From positions 1,798,001 through 1,862,000 of the forward strand of contig JALGAS010000009.1 of the NCBI GenBank assembly GCA_023078685.1: a DNA stretch of 64,000 nucleotides. Reading direction: 5' to 3'. A program made the translations under genes and the position numbers. Below are positions 10,742 through 22,249 of this stretch, one piece after another. The notes under the pieces are model-generated. The model was not told where the DNA came from and ran no database searches. It saw nothing but the letters and a program-made list of their open reading frames with translations. This DNA is from Neopestalotiopsis rosae (taxonomy: Eukaryota > Ascomycota > Sordariomycetes > Amphisphaeriales > Sporocadaceae). Every line of letters begins with the position of its first letter. Position 1 is the first letter of the stretch.

Positions 10742-13180
10742 CTAGGAAACTGTCCCATGAACGCGCTTGGCGTGATTCTGAAAATGCATTTTATGTTTCA
10801 AGGGCAAGTTACAAACTTGGCATTCTGTTGTTGCATCCTCCTTGAGATATCGCAAGTGCCTGCTGCGAAAGTGTTTCGTTAGATCACTCGCTGAATAGAA
10901 CTCGCGAAGGAGCTGAGTGAACCGTGGATCGTCCTGCTGCATAGACTGCGCAGCACCGACGCAGACGAAACACCGTCTCGGTCTATCCTTGTCATTCTCA
11001 ATGAGAACCGAGAGCACAGCCTGACGCAGCAAGTCTCCTTGAATAGGATCACCAGTAGGCTCAGGTGATGTATGGGCCACCGATGACGCATGAATGAGCT
11101 GTTGCCGTGCATGCCGCCCCTCTTCTACGGAGCAATAGGCAATGATAGCCTCAACCGCTGCTTTTCTTCTCCGATAATAACCGTCGAGAGTGCCATCATC
11201 TGGTGCAGTCAATGCTGCGAGGAGCTTGGCTTGAGCTGGCGGCTGAGTGACAGCGGTAATCTTTCCTATGCTGTCGGAGAACTTGTGGCCGTTGATCTGT
11301 CTCTCGATATCGCTTACAGCTTGTTCGTCTGTCCATTTGTCTCTCGTACTTTGTAGACATGTCCTCCTAAGCCGTTCTTTTTCACTTCGAATCTTCTTGC
11401 GTATTGCACGACGTTCTCCGCTTCTTGCTGGGAGGTGCCGAAGCTGCTTCTCCAGGCGCCTTATGCTTGGATGAGTAGCAATTGATGCGGATTGCTCGCT
11501 TGTCAGTCTGATTGGCCTCCGTTTGCTCTTGGAATGCCCAAGCGTGCAAGACTGCTTCACCAGAGCATGTTGAGGTTCCTGCCCGCGTAAGATGCCCCAA
11601 ATGTCCAGAGGAACCAGTCTGCCGAGGTAGTTATGTTGGAACGGGTCTGAACTTGAGTGATCAAGGATAAGATTGCGTGTCGCTGAAGTGACATGTGCTG
11701 TTTTATTGATTAGTTTTGGACGTTGATTTCAGCGTTTTGGATTATGACAAAACTAACGGTTCTGATCAAATTCATTGGCAGCATTGTACCGGAGATTGTA
11801 CGGAATAGTGTCGTATGCGTTACCCAGGATCCTTCCGATGGTTTTCATTGTGCCGGCCATCATCGGGTATGTGATCGGTTGAGTTGCTGAAATTTCATGC
11901 CCGGTGGAGGTTTTGATAGCCTTACGAAATAGCCAGGTATCTTTGAGTTCTTGTCGCAAAGGCAGAACCAATTCTTGTTCGTCGGGGTGGATGTCTAATT
12001 GCTCGACTTGTTGGACAGAGACCAAGCTATCGGCGCGGAAAGCACGGTGACGAAACAAAATGCCTAACAGAAACACGTGAGGGCTGAGAAGCAGAGATGG
12101 ATCACCAATCACCTCAGGTACTGTGAAAGTTTTTCTGGGATGATATTAGGTTGAGTCTTTTCAAGCTCGATCGGTTGGGTACGTACGCATCCTTTGCTCC
12201 GAGGTATGTCTTGGTAAATTCGGGAGTGAACTTAAGCAGGAGTTTATGAGGGCCGCCTTTGGGATCCCTGCACAGCACAATCAAGATGTCGCCGAAACGG
12301 AGACTCAAGATTGCTTGAGGACGGGCACCAGGAGTGGCAATCAACAGATTGAACAGAACAGCAAGAATCCGAAGCTCGCCAACATCGAATGATTTCTCTG
12401 TCGTACCTAGTGTGGTTTCGTTGTGCTCTCTGAGCTCGTCAATAGTCATACAACGGTTTGGTCTCTTCTCGCTGCTCAAGTTGTGTAGTCTTGCTAGATT
12501 CCTTAGACCCTGGTATTGTCAGCATGAGAAAACACTTGTGTCCAGAGCAAAGGGTACACACCTTGCGCATGCCACGATTGAGCTTTGCATCGAGCTTAGT
12601 ACCCTGAGCTCTTTCAAATACAAGTCGGAAACTATCCCAGTACGTGACAAGGGAAGCTTTGGTTTTAATGCCTTTCAATCTTCGACCATTTTTGCCTTCC
12701 TTCTGGTTGAGTCGCCAGTTCAGAAAGTTATAGAGCGTGGCAGTTGAGACGTTTGCGAGACTTTTGTTAGCATCCTCTTTCAGTACTGACTTGCAGAAGC
12801 TGTGGAATCATGTGCATTAGATTTGTTACCTCGCAGACAGGTCAGGATACAACTTACTCGTTCCAATTGTTGGTGATTGTGGCCAAGGTCCGCTCTACGC
12901 CGGGCGCATAATCACCAACATTCAGTTCTTCCATGTTGAAATCTTGACAGCCTTGTTGGTAATACTCGGGCGGGTGAGCATTTCCGCCAAAGAGCTGTAC
13001 TTCTGCATCGTTGTCATCCTCATAGTCGTCATTGATGTCCTCATGAGAGCGGGCAGATAGTTCAGTTTCTGTGGTATGAGGAGACAGTGGCCCTTCCTCC
13101 CCACCATATTCAGAGGCGCGATCTCCGTCAGAGGAGTCAGAGTATTCTGAGTCGCTGGCATCTTGAATCTGGTGCCTCAT
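10742..13180 (-). CDS. DUF3435/FluG-type tyrosine recombinase, Starship-captain-like, 738 aa
   Basis: Exons 13180-12858, 12799-12562, 12509-12187, 12134-11758 and 11697-10742 join in one frame. The four introns are 52-60 bp with donors GTAAGT, GTGTGT, GTACGT and GTTAGT. The N-terminus is acidic and disordered. Next comes an SAM-like/core-binding helical part ('LYNFLNWRL', 'RRLKGIKTKASLVTYWDSF'), then the catalytic region: 'GARPQAIL' (Arg about 250), 'LFRKAIKTSTGHEIS', 'NLRYNAANEFD' (Arg about 410), His about 434 in 'LILDHSSSDPF' and the candidate nucleophile Tyr about 444 in 'HNYLGR'. A C-terminal zinc-finger-like part has 'CFVCVG...HFRSRHLR' and 'CQVC...HAKRVHG'. This layout is that of fungal DUF3435 proteins, the family containing the captains that mobilise Starship elements, related to Crypton recombinases. 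The frame shows no lesions. Starship captains read into the element, so cargo would lie to the left. Membership of the family is well supported; captain activity is inference. Confidence 0.85.
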
Positions 13181-13385
13181 GGTTGCTGAGTCTATGTGAA
13201 TGGACGAGGAGCGCAAGTCGTGCGAAGGAGAAGAGAGGAACACATAGGAAGGCAGCTAAGCACCGCAGAAGCCGCCCTTGCCTCAGCCAGGTGGGACTTT
13301 CGAAGGGAGACATGTCCAGAACCCATGCTCGGATGTTGGTTTGCACTCATCGCAAACAATGTATGCCAGGAGGCGATTGACCTTG

Positions 13386-13486
13386 GGCAAAACTGTAGCC
13401 TCAGAACATGATCCCTGCACTTTTCAGTGCCAAATCCAACCATATATCTGACTGCAAACAAGTGTGACGCAATGAAGCGACGGAAC
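13386..13486 (+). repeat. Dispersed cassette D, copy 1, just upstream of the recombinase gene
   Basis: The stretch around 'GCACTTTTCAGTGCC' and 'CTGCAAACAAGTGTGACGCAATGAAGCGACGG' (read in two parts) recurs at 52033-52122 in the same orientation and at 62108-62205 inverted. It starts about 200 bp upstream of the recombinase start codon. Confidence 0.65.
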
Positions 13487-13599
13487 CGTACATTGCCTAG
13501 ATTAGATCCACGTTTTAGTCAAGTGCCACACGTCTACCCCTTGCACGATTGCGAGCCTGTGGATCCATCCCGTTTGCATGCTATTGGAATCTCGCTTCA

Positions 13600-14660
13600 A
13601 TTCAGATGAGAGCAGCCAAAGCGATGAGCCTGGAACGCCTGATTCGGCCTGGTAACGCACATGATTCCACTTGACTCGCCGAATAAGGATGAACTAGAGT
13701 CCAGCGACCAGGGCACATTGACGCATTCCTCAATTGGTTCCAAGGGACAACGCCATCCCAACCTTCGTCTTAGCGGCCAAGAAATGTCCCACGAGACCCA
13801 TCGGAACAGGAACAAAGGCTATGATTGCGTCTGATAATAACGGGTTATACCATGTTCGAGTTTCCTCAAACTCAGCTCCGTAGTACGGGCTCAGAGATAG
13901 CGAGACCAGGTATCTAGGGGGAGTATAATTGAAATGCCAAAGTAGTCTGGGTCTAGAATGTTTGCGTATACATATGGGATTGTCCAAACAAGCGACGCCA
14001 TCATCCAAGAAATGAAAAAGAAGGTACATTTACACTTCACAGTATTACTAGAGTGGGAAGATAGGCAGCTGTAGTTCTGAATTTCAAATGCATGAAGTTG
14101 AGCAGATGAAGGAATGTTTTCCCCATATGAATGCGTTGTGAGAATTTCCTTTCAATCGATGCCCCCAGTACTGAATCCAACCATCCTTATATTCGCCCTC
14201 CATTTGTAGTGTATATTGAAAACACTTTGCTTCCCTGAAGGGGAGACCTGAATGAACCAGTGACAATGTTATGTCTTGCAGCGTTTGTAGGCAGTCGGGA
14301 GTGCCAGGTGAAAGTCGGAAGAAATCGAGGGCCGATTTCGAGATGCAACTTGTATATTCATAGCGAGAACACGCCACAAGGATGAGCATGCTGCTCAAAA
14401 AGTTTGCGAATGTCCTGCCATTGCTGTTAATAGCCCCTATCGCTCCAGCCGCCGCGCTTGGCAGTTCCTGCATGAGTAATGGGTAACGACGAACGTCCCT
14501 TGAAGCTCGTTCGAGTGCTAGTGGGAGCATGAGCTCTTGAAGGTCCTTCTCAAGTTCCATTTCTTTGAGGAGATGATGAAGCTGTAATATCTTTTTAGCA
14601 ACAGACTTGATGATGGAAAGCTCTTTGTACCTCGGCTTTGTATCTAGCTTCTAGGCTAGA
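13600..14660 (-). pseudogene. Relic of an unrecognised gene, frameshifted
   Basis: Minus-strand frames at 14560-14084 (158 codons) and 14029-13730 have coding-like composition. The first continues upstream without a start to about 14620. It contains 'LEKDLQELMLPLALERASRDV' as a helical segment and 'GWIQYWGHRLKG'. The second, when the frame is shifted, gives membrane-like stretches such as 'MMASLVWTIPYVYANILD'. Stops and frame changes separate them. I cannot name the family and cannot exclude two unrelated relics. Confidence 0.35.
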
Positions 14661-16430
14661 CATGTTTGTATGGATTCATCTAAAGCTTTTTTGGCAGAAA
14701 GCACGTTGAGCATAATATTGGAGCATCTCTATTACCATTAATATATTGATGCATATCGGCCTTATATCTACATAGGTTGCATAAGAGGATGGTCAGTTGC
14801 AGCGAATTTTATATCGAAGTAACATATTAATCAATATAGCTATTGGCTGTTCACATGGGTGCGCCAAAAGTTTGAGCAGCTGATTTGGTGAAAAATGTCT
14901 GCGATAAAGACAGAAGAAAAGCTCCTAGTTATTGATTGCCATGGACAGTTATTTCATTTCCGTCATTATGTGATGAGACAATCACGTTGGTTTATTAGGC
15001 TGCGTAAGATATCAAATGTTTGACACATTCGTGTTTGTTATCATAGCTCGATTCAAATTGGAAATCGTAACAAATAAATTACCCCTTTTTTTTGGGTGAG
15101 AAGAGGGGGCCCACCTCGGGCTGACATGGCTCCCTGAGGTAGGGCCTGTTCTATTAATGAGCCTCAAATTTTGGTACTCGACACATGGTTTGTCTTACAA
15201 TCTTTGTAATCTAACTTTGAAATTGTCTTGTCGCAATAACAAAACTCGTGAATAAGATTATTTTTTAGTCTGCGCTATCGTTGTGTTCTAGTCACGGGTG
15301 CTACAGCCAGGAAAACAATGTGGGGGCGCGTAGTTGCATGGTCCCGTGAGTTGCCGTCGTACCATAGCAACATGGAAAAAACGTTTCAGCGTCTCATCGA
15401 GAACAAAATGATCTGACTTTGGCTCCGCTTCCATGTCATTTCTGAAAATGACATCGATCAGTGGCAAAGCAGGCACTATGTATGTCCATCATCCTTCAGT
15501 ACGTGATTGCCGAGTAAGCTGGCGGCATAGCTGGCACGACATGGTCGACTGGAAGAAACACAACTGTTAGGAAGCTATTAGCCTTTTCAAGGAATTGCTG
15601 CGCCACCAACAACATCTTCAGGTCCACCTTGGCACAGGTTGTGCAGTCTCTTGCACAGTTCTATGGTAATTCATGTCCCCAGCCTTTCCCGGTTGCTTTC
15701 CCGCTAAAAATCGAACGAACAGTCTTCCCAAGTCGCTTGAAACCTATACATCGCATAGCTGGGCGCAGAAACCCCGCTTATACCCGCAGCGGCGTAGCCC
15801 GCTAGCGCCCTTAGCACGAGCAGTGCCGGGGCGGCTTTTGGTGAAGATGGTGAAAGGACCACTTCATCGACACGTGACTGCATTTAGTCGTTTTCTTTCA
15901 AGATCCGAATGCATGTGTGAGTTTGCATATAAATTTACACGTTGGAGGTCAGACTCAGTCAATTCATTCAAGCAAATTGACAAAGCCCCAAGCGGATGAT
16001 CGGTTCTCTAAGTGGACGACTGAACCCGGGTTTGGCGCAAAGCAGGATCCACGACGTAACATTGGTCCTCGGACCGATCTTGAATTTAAATAGAAAAGGA
16101 TTGGAAATGGTGGCTGAGACAGAATTAAACCTTTTTGCTTCGAATTTTAAATCCCCCCCCTTTTTCTTCCGTACGTATCCCTCCTTTCTTCTATAACCAC
16201 TCCAAAGGCGCATCAACACTCGCGCAGCTGGTGACCATTGCGACCCTGGCACTTCTATCAATTTCCTTAAGACTCCCATCCCGAAAGGCCGTGACCCTCT
16301 CGACGCATACGCGCTAGCCCAGCCAACGTTAGATAAACGTATTCTTTAATATTCCCATTCTGTGCATCTGCACACCCTGAGGCTCTTTCAGCTACGGTCA
16401 AGGGGCATTCTTGGCAAGGACGATCGGATA
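14661..16430. other. AT-rich and mixed stretch without a gene
   Basis: 14.65-15.3 kb is conspicuously AT-rich with runs such as 'ATATTGATGCATATCGG' and 'TACCCCTTTTTTTTGGG', the look of an old RIP-affected repeat. 15.3-16.4 kb is more balanced but holds only short frames. Confidence 0.4.
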
Positions 16431-16550
16431 TGGTTCTGTATTGTTGGCCCGATCTGTAGACAGATGCAGTCTTCGACTCGATGCGACACATTGTACTATA
16501 ATATACAGTACTGCATCCAGTCGCATCTTTGTCGTAGGACTACAGTACAG

Positions 16551-16829
16551 AGACCATCAAAATTGGCTTCTTATTTTGTCTCTCTACTCTTTTCTTTGAG
16601 CACGGACGATCAGGTACCTCAGCTAGACCCACTTAGTACTGTCATCCATCAGCACTTCAGTCAGCCAAACTCGGCTCTGGACAAAGTGTTGTTGTTGACA
16701 ATCCAAAAATAATTTGTTACAGAGAATCAAATTAGCTTCTCCTTGTTGTCTCTGCTTACATCGCATGATTCGTTACATGTCATTCATTTCTATGTAAAAT
16801 GTATGCGAAGCATTCTGTAAATCGTACGC

Positions 16830-16863
<34 letters not shown>

Positions 16864-17122
16864 GTCGAACAACTGCTGTGTTGCCAATTTCGAGAACACC
16901 GTAGAAGCAAGAAAATGGGAAAATTGTCAACTGCAAAAGGGATGGCAAGCAATATTCTACTATCAGCTTGAGTGCCTTCGGCTGGCAGAAGTACTCATTG
17001 ATGAAAATATGAAAATACCAAGTGGATCTGGCTGATGTACATGAATGCCACACCGGAATGGATCGTCCGTGCTCGAAGGCAATGAGAAGAGAGACAAAAC
17101 AAGAAGTCAATTTTGATGGTAT
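16551..17122. repeat. Imperfect inverted repeat around a poly-C tract
   Basis: The left arm (about 16551-16612, 'CCATCAAAATTGGCTTCTT' to 'GAGCACGGACGATC') is matched as reverse complement by the right arm (about 17062-17122, 'GATCGTCCGTGCTCGAAGG' to 'CAATTTTGATGG'). The arms are about 60 bp and separated by about 450 bp that contain a 29-base run of C. The layout resembles a palindromic non-autonomous element, but no target-site duplication was identified. Confidence 0.55.
16833..16861 (+). repeat. Poly-C homopolymer of 29 bases
   Basis: An uninterrupted run of 29 C directly read from the sequence. Runs of this length are rare in fungal genomes and are length-unstable and error-prone in sequencing, so the exact number should not be trusted. 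Confidence 0.85.
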
Positions 17123-17124
17123 CT

Positions 17125-17335
17125 GTATTATTGCCGCGACGTGCAGGTAGAACGCACTCACTGCAGCAGAGCCGAAATATGGAGGTATAACCTGTGGTCA
17201 CTCGGTTCTCAGCAGGCAGAAATGGCGCAGAAATCCACTCGAAACAAACTTTTCGTCTTCAACTTGCTCCAAAACAGGATCTGACCGACCTCGATGGCAG
17301 ATCCAGAATCGACATTGTGTACTAAGTATTAGGCG
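17125..17335 (+). repeat. Dispersed cassette B, copy 1
   Basis: Starts 'TTGCCGCGACGTGCAGGTAG' and includes 'ACTGCAGCAGAGCCGAAA', 'GGTTCTCAGCAGGCAGAAAT' and 'GGCGCAGAAATC'. Related copies lie at about 56575-56765 and 61815-61975 in the same orientation. It directly follows the right arm of the 16.55-17.12 kb inverted repeat. The cassette is not recognisably coding. Confidence 0.65.
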
Positions 17336-17339
17336 AGGA

Positions 17340-18480
17340 CTCCGACAGCCCTGAGCCATATCTGAGTGTCTTCTCACTGTGAACTAATGACGAAACAGAG
17401 TTATTCGGTCTAGCCCAGTCTGCACGACTTAATCATCAAAGCCAACAGACGAAAATGGACACATAGTTTCTGAATGATCTTGCGCAATCTTCTTTGTGAG
17501 TACTCTTTTTGGAAGTAGTCTTAGACAATGTTTGTCGATTGCGAACCGACCCGGAGTACTGCGGCAAGTGCATGATGCGGAGTGTCGCAAAATCACCTAG
17601 TCGTTTGCATAATTTACCAAAGTATATATTTGAGCGAGCGCAGAAAGGCTGAATCCTGTCGAAGTATTCGTTTCGTCCAAGAATGTGGGACATTGCAAAT
17701 TCTGGCCTCGTCACCACTGCATTCTTGCTGACTACAATTTAGTGCTATAAACACTGGAGAATCTTAACAATGACTTTTCATCACTATTCGAGAAGTCTCT
17801 CTATTACGACTTGGCAGTGACAGGGAGGCGGAGGACAGCTTCGGAAAGGGGAGGGGGATGGCAGATCGTGTGGATGTCTTATTAATCCCGCCGCCCTGCG
17901 AAGCTCCAAATTATCGTCAGGGCCAGCGGTGTCACCATTCACATTTGGGCCTGAGTCGAGGCCCGGGTGAACACCTTTAGTCACAAAGAGCACTTATCTA
18001 TGCTTGCCGATCCCGCATCTACCGTTGTGTTATCTCGCCCTCTCTCAGCAGGTTGTGGAGAACACGCAATGTTTGATATACTCTGCCTGCAACTCCTCTC
18101 CCCACAGAACAAAAAAGAGGGTGTGTGCTGCTTCTTTGGTCTGTTTCGTCAACTTTTCCGTCTCAACCTCTTTTCAACCCCTTGGCTAGACCTAGGGCCT
18201 ATTCCAATGTTATCGAAGATCGAGAACGAAATGGAGAATACGAATAGCTCTCAGCAGCTAGAGTGAGTTATCGAGTGCGATACTCTCATAATCCCTGTTG
18301 AGTGGGCGGCGAGTGTGGATTTATTCGTATCGTACACCGTGAGCCCTTTCCATATCCGTTACGCGGCTGCTGTCTTCCTTAGATGAAGGAGACAACGCAC
18401 ATAAATCCTTTTCTCACGACCTCGATCCCACACTTCTTGGGACGGACCATTCTCGCTTATTTAATGACATACGTCCCACG
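17340..18480. other. Stretch with no convincing gene
   Basis: Only short frames are visible. A 20-codon frame starting at 18207 ahead of the next gene could be an upstream reading frame or an unspliced exon; it cannot be decided from the sequence. Confidence 0.3.
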
Positions 18481-18482
18481 CC

Positions 18483-19142
18483 ATGTCGGTACAACGGCAT
18501 CTTTCCTTACATAATGGCGCCGCGGAACTATCCAGTGGTTCGAAATCGAGGCGCACCAAACTCGCGGCCACCACCGACGGTCAACGGCTAAATAACTCGA
18601 GCATCATGAGATGGGACGGCGCAGCAAGGTCAAGCGTACCGTGGAACTGCTTGAAAAAGGTGGTTATCTCGGGCGATACCCATACAGGAACCAAAATTGC
18701 TTGCGCCTATACTGACTCCAGTCAATAGGACCCTGAACTATGGCACAAGGTCGGTGATTGCTACATCCACCTGTGTAGACAGGGCCATTCGCGAAGAGGC
18801 CCAGCTTTTAAGGTAGCACTTTCAACGCTTCAGAACGCAAAATGCCAGCCGCTTTTGGACAGATTCATGTCGGAGGAATCGCAAAAGTCGACACCGGCAT
18901 TCTCCAAATCTCGGCAAAATAATGCCTCCGAATCAGGCGATCGCCAACCTCGCATCGAGCTCTATATTCCAGCACCACCCAATTCAGACAAGCACCAAGC
19001 CTACAGTTATCACTTGGCTACTCGAAACTTCTTCGCCTTTGTTTTCAGAAGATCTCTAGTCGGCGAGCATCTTGGCGAAGCACTCATCAACCTGATGCAC
19101 AGCATGGACGAGTCTCGTTCACCGGATGTCGATAAGACCTAA
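18483..19142 (+). pseudogene. N-terminal fragment of a large fungal-specific protein, truncated
   Basis: Exon 1 (18483-18659) and exon 2 (18729-19142) join in phase 0 across a 69-bp intron with GTGGTT donor, CTGAC branch and TAG acceptor, giving 196 aa. The product has the pattern of the N-terminal half of an uncharacterised Pezizomycotina family: 'RWDGAARSSVPWNCLKK', 'DPELWHKVGDCYIHL', 'RRGPAFKV', 'IELYIPAPPN' and 'YHLATRNFFAFVFRRSLVG'. Full members are several hundred residues long. Right after the stop at 19140 the other frame continues with 'MGYMNEEGY' before stopping, which fits the family's next segment. I infer a frameshift plus loss of the rest. The family name (possibly DUF8004) is from memory and unsure. 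Confidence 0.55.
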
Positions 19143-19401
19143 TGGGCTATATGAATGAAGAGGGATACTAAAATAAAGGTTCAAGACATAAGTTGCATTA
19201 TATTTGTCCTTCTCTTGCTTGTTCAGCAGCGCACAGTGATGTCATTGCATAGAGTTACGTGGTTTCCTTCCAAATGACCGAATCGAACCAAATTTCAACC
19301 ACAATGAAACAGCTCACTCCGTAATAATTTCATCTCCGGAGGCATATCATGAAAGGCAGATATGACTCTCTTGCCTTTTTTTTGCCAAGCGATCAATTAG
19401 T

Positions 19402-19632
19402 TCATGGTTTTCCACTGTAAAGATGCGGATCTTTCACCTCTGGGTTCCAAAGCAGTAAATAATGCAAAGCACGAAACAGTGTGCCCGTCCCTTCGTCAAA
19501 CCGTGATTTCTGATGCGAACTGGCAGTATCAACAATGTCACCGTTTGTGGCCCATGTTTGAACTTCACGGTGATACATAATGCAACCCTTCGATGTGGGT
19601 AGCCACTGCAGGTCGACGATTGGTGCGAGCAT
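19402..19632 (-). pseudogene. Coding-like relic of unknown origin
   Basis: A 76-codon frame containing 'LAPIVDLQWLPTSKGC', 'TWATNGDIVDTA' and 'LFRALHYLLLWNPEVKDPHL' has the composition of a conserved protein, but has no proper start, and upstream sequence in other frames is also coding-like up to about 19780. I do not recognise the family. It is flanked on both sides by featureless sequence. Confidence 0.25.
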
Positions 19633-19789
19633 AATTGGCGGCTTGAATTTTCGATCTTGAACACTAGCAAAGCAGTATGTAGCAATACGCGAGAAACGGC
19701 CCCAACGGTGCGAAAGCGAGCAAGAAACCGAGCCAGGAATAGAAGACCGTGCCTGGCTCTATATCCGGATGAGTTCCAACTCAATCAAT

Positions 19790-20530
19790 GGCCATTTTCC
19801 AGGTGAATTTTCTTATGAAGCAAATTGCTTAGGTCTCAACTCTAGAGGTTGTACCCATGACATCATTCCTGCGTAGTTGTGCAGCTAGAGAGTCTAGAAC
19901 GTAGCAAGAAGAAGCGAGGGGAGAAAGAAAAGAAGAACATTTGGTTGGCAGATTGACTCTATTTGATTCGGTATTTGGATACAACATAAATTCTTTTGCC
20001 ATCTTCACAGCAACATGTCCATACAGCATCTTTTTAGTGTTGCTAAGAGGCAATACTGCGGCAAGCACAGTGATATCAGATACACAAATGACACTAGAAA
20101 TATAAAGTCATTTGGGCTTTGGCGGAGGCTTGGGCACTCCAGTGGTTTCATAGGCACCGCGGCTCTCGTTGAAAGCTATTCCCTTGGAAACCATCTTGCA
20201 TATTAGGGTTTCCGAGAAGATTATTGGAAGATCCAATAAGAAGCCTGTGCCAATAAAATACCAATCTCAATTCTAGAGAATAGCGTTTCAGGATAACTTA
20301 TGTACTCATGATACAGTTCTTTGTCAGAATAACGGTGCTTACAAGGCAAGATTTTCGTTATAGTGTAAGTAAGCAAAGAACTAGTTAGATCGAGTAATGT
20401 AAGCAACGACAGATCTTCCTCAAGCACTATTCACCTCGATCGGCGTAGAAAGGGGCCGCCGTGGATCATTAGCTCAGGTGAATGATCCCCAAGCTGGACA
20501 TGATCAAGGCATACGTCTTTCGGGAAGCTC
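19790..20530. other. Stretch with no convincing gene
   Basis: AT-rich, only short frames. Nothing recognised. Confidence 0.35.
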
Positions 20531-20536
20531 CTTCAT

Positions 20537-21224
20537 TTACCTCCCTCGATCTTCACCCGAGTGGGCTTTATCCATGGGGCGGAATCCCAAATTGCGCCTT
20601 GCTTGCGATGGCAACCCTGGTCGAGTATCAATTTGCATTTTGCTTTCCTGAAGCAGAAGAACGCACATGTAGTAACACTCGGAGAAGGCCCCTCCGACTA
20701 TAGGGCCGGCCAGAAGACCAAGAGCAAAAGACGCACCCACAAGCGCCGGGGACAAGTGGAAGCTCGGCTGGCCGTGCGAAGATCGCGTTGTAAGACAGAA
20801 TTATGGTGTACCAGTAAGTACGGAAGGGTATCGTATTTTCATTATCATGACTGTAACTTACATTTGATATGATGACATCAGGGTCCCAATGAGAGGGATC
20901 AATGCAATGCCGGTCAGAGAGTAGGATAGTCCTACCCAAGTAAGGAGCTCGATTTGTCCAAATGACTAATGGATAGAAACTTGCACGTTGGCACCATTGC
21001 TGGTGTCGTAACCTGGAGACATGATTAGGCTACAGGAGCAATGGGTTTAGATGACGAGGAGGGAAGCTAGACGCACCGCCGATGGCCGATAGGATCAGAC
21101 TTCCAAACAACACAATCCTCCAGCGAAGCCGTGACACGCTGTCACGGGGGTGAATCGCACTTTGCACAACGGTGTGGCCATCCTTGCCGTCGTGTCGTTC
21201 TACATCTTTGCTGCTGTTCATCAT
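20537..21224 (-). pseudogene. Relic of an MFS transporter (DHA2-like), internally deleted
   Basis: The minus strand from ATG at 21224 (or 21221) gives a cytoplasmic start, 'RWRIVLFGSLILSAIGGA' (first membrane segment), then after an intron-like gap 'YDTSNGANVQ' and 'GQIELLTWVGLSYSLTG', typical of the first two helices and loop of fungal 14-helix drug/siderophore transporters. Between them an in-frame TAG at 20968-20966 replaces what is likely a Gln codon (one C-to-T change). Further down, another frame gives 'VGASFALGLLAGPIVGGAF', the motif normally found about 100 residues later, after which homology ends. So the gene has a stop, a frameshift, an internal deletion and no C-terminal half. Confidence 0.6.
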
Positions 21225-21688
21225 GATAAAATGCGCAAGCCGTACTCTAAGAATTTACAGACATGAGATTGAAGCTTTTGAGCAAATTTACAGAGTGATG
21301 CAATTCATGTGCAACCTCGTATTTATATTACTTGAAGACACCCTAAAATCAAAACCGCGATCATCTATGCAGCTATAGTATATATTTACTATGTATGGAC
21401 TGCGCGATCTCGAGAATACTTATGCATGGTTGACTTCCCGCAAGGCTCAGGCGACCCCGCCTTTGCCGGCGAGACTTGGTGCCCGACTACAGGCATTGCA
21501 GATCTGATTGGAGAAGCAATCAGCCACAGCGCAACAATATAAGATGACCTCTCCAATGTCCTTTCCATGTGCCCAAGAATCTATTGGATGCACGCTATAT
21601 CGAATACTTCCTGAGTTGCCACTGTCTACAACGCATTGCGACAAACACGCTTCCCGAACCGATTTTCGTTACGTCTCTCTGCTCGAAA

Positions 21689-22105
21689 ATGGCAGAAGCC
21701 TTTAGAGTAGCCGCCAGCGCCCTTGCAGTTGTCGAACTATCTGCTAAGCTCGTGACGATCTGCGCGCAGTATACGAAAGATGTCGCAAATGCTAGACAGA
21801 ATATCCGGCGGCTTGCAGAGGAAGTCCGCGGCCAACTCAAGCTCGCCTCTAGCAATCCATACTCGACCAGCGGATATGTAATCAGGAAAAGTGAGAGAAT
21901 GTGTGAATGGCTCATTATCCAAATACTATATAGAAATAGCAATATGGGTGTTGTCCACTTTTGTGGGTATTCATTCATCAGTGGTGCAGGTGTACAACGA
22001 GCGTCGCTACTTCGTGTGGGCCACCCAAAGGTACGGTTCTGCCGTCGGATCGAAACAGTATTTATGATGGCAGCGGGGCCAGAAGGCAGCTCGACAGATA
22101 CATGA
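21689..22105 (+). pseudogene. N-terminal stub of a fungal NLR-type protein
   Basis: ATG at 21689 begins 'MAEAFRVAASALAVVELSAK' followed by 'LVTICAQYTKDVANARQNI' and 'RRLAEEVRGQL'. This is the pattern of the helical N-terminal domain found at the start of many fungal NACHT/ankyrin STAND proteins (incompatibility-like receptors). The similarity ends after about 55 residues. The remaining 80 codons look random and no NACHT motif follows. I take it as a truncated fragment, not a functional receptor. Confidence 0.45.
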
Positions 22106-22249
22106 TGCAAATCAAATCGTAGTTTGTCTGTTGGGGAGCTTGTAGCTTGTGTTTGGCCTATATCTGTCATCCCTATCAATAGGCTCGTAATCGTGTCGCA
22201 CTTTATCCTGCGATACGGGAGCAGATATGTGCTCTAATAATCGTTAGCA

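Noticed and set aside
21595..22179. 194-codon minus-strand frame opposite the NLR stub
   Set aside because: The plus strand shows the recognisable N-terminal helix domain; the opposite frame has no domain.
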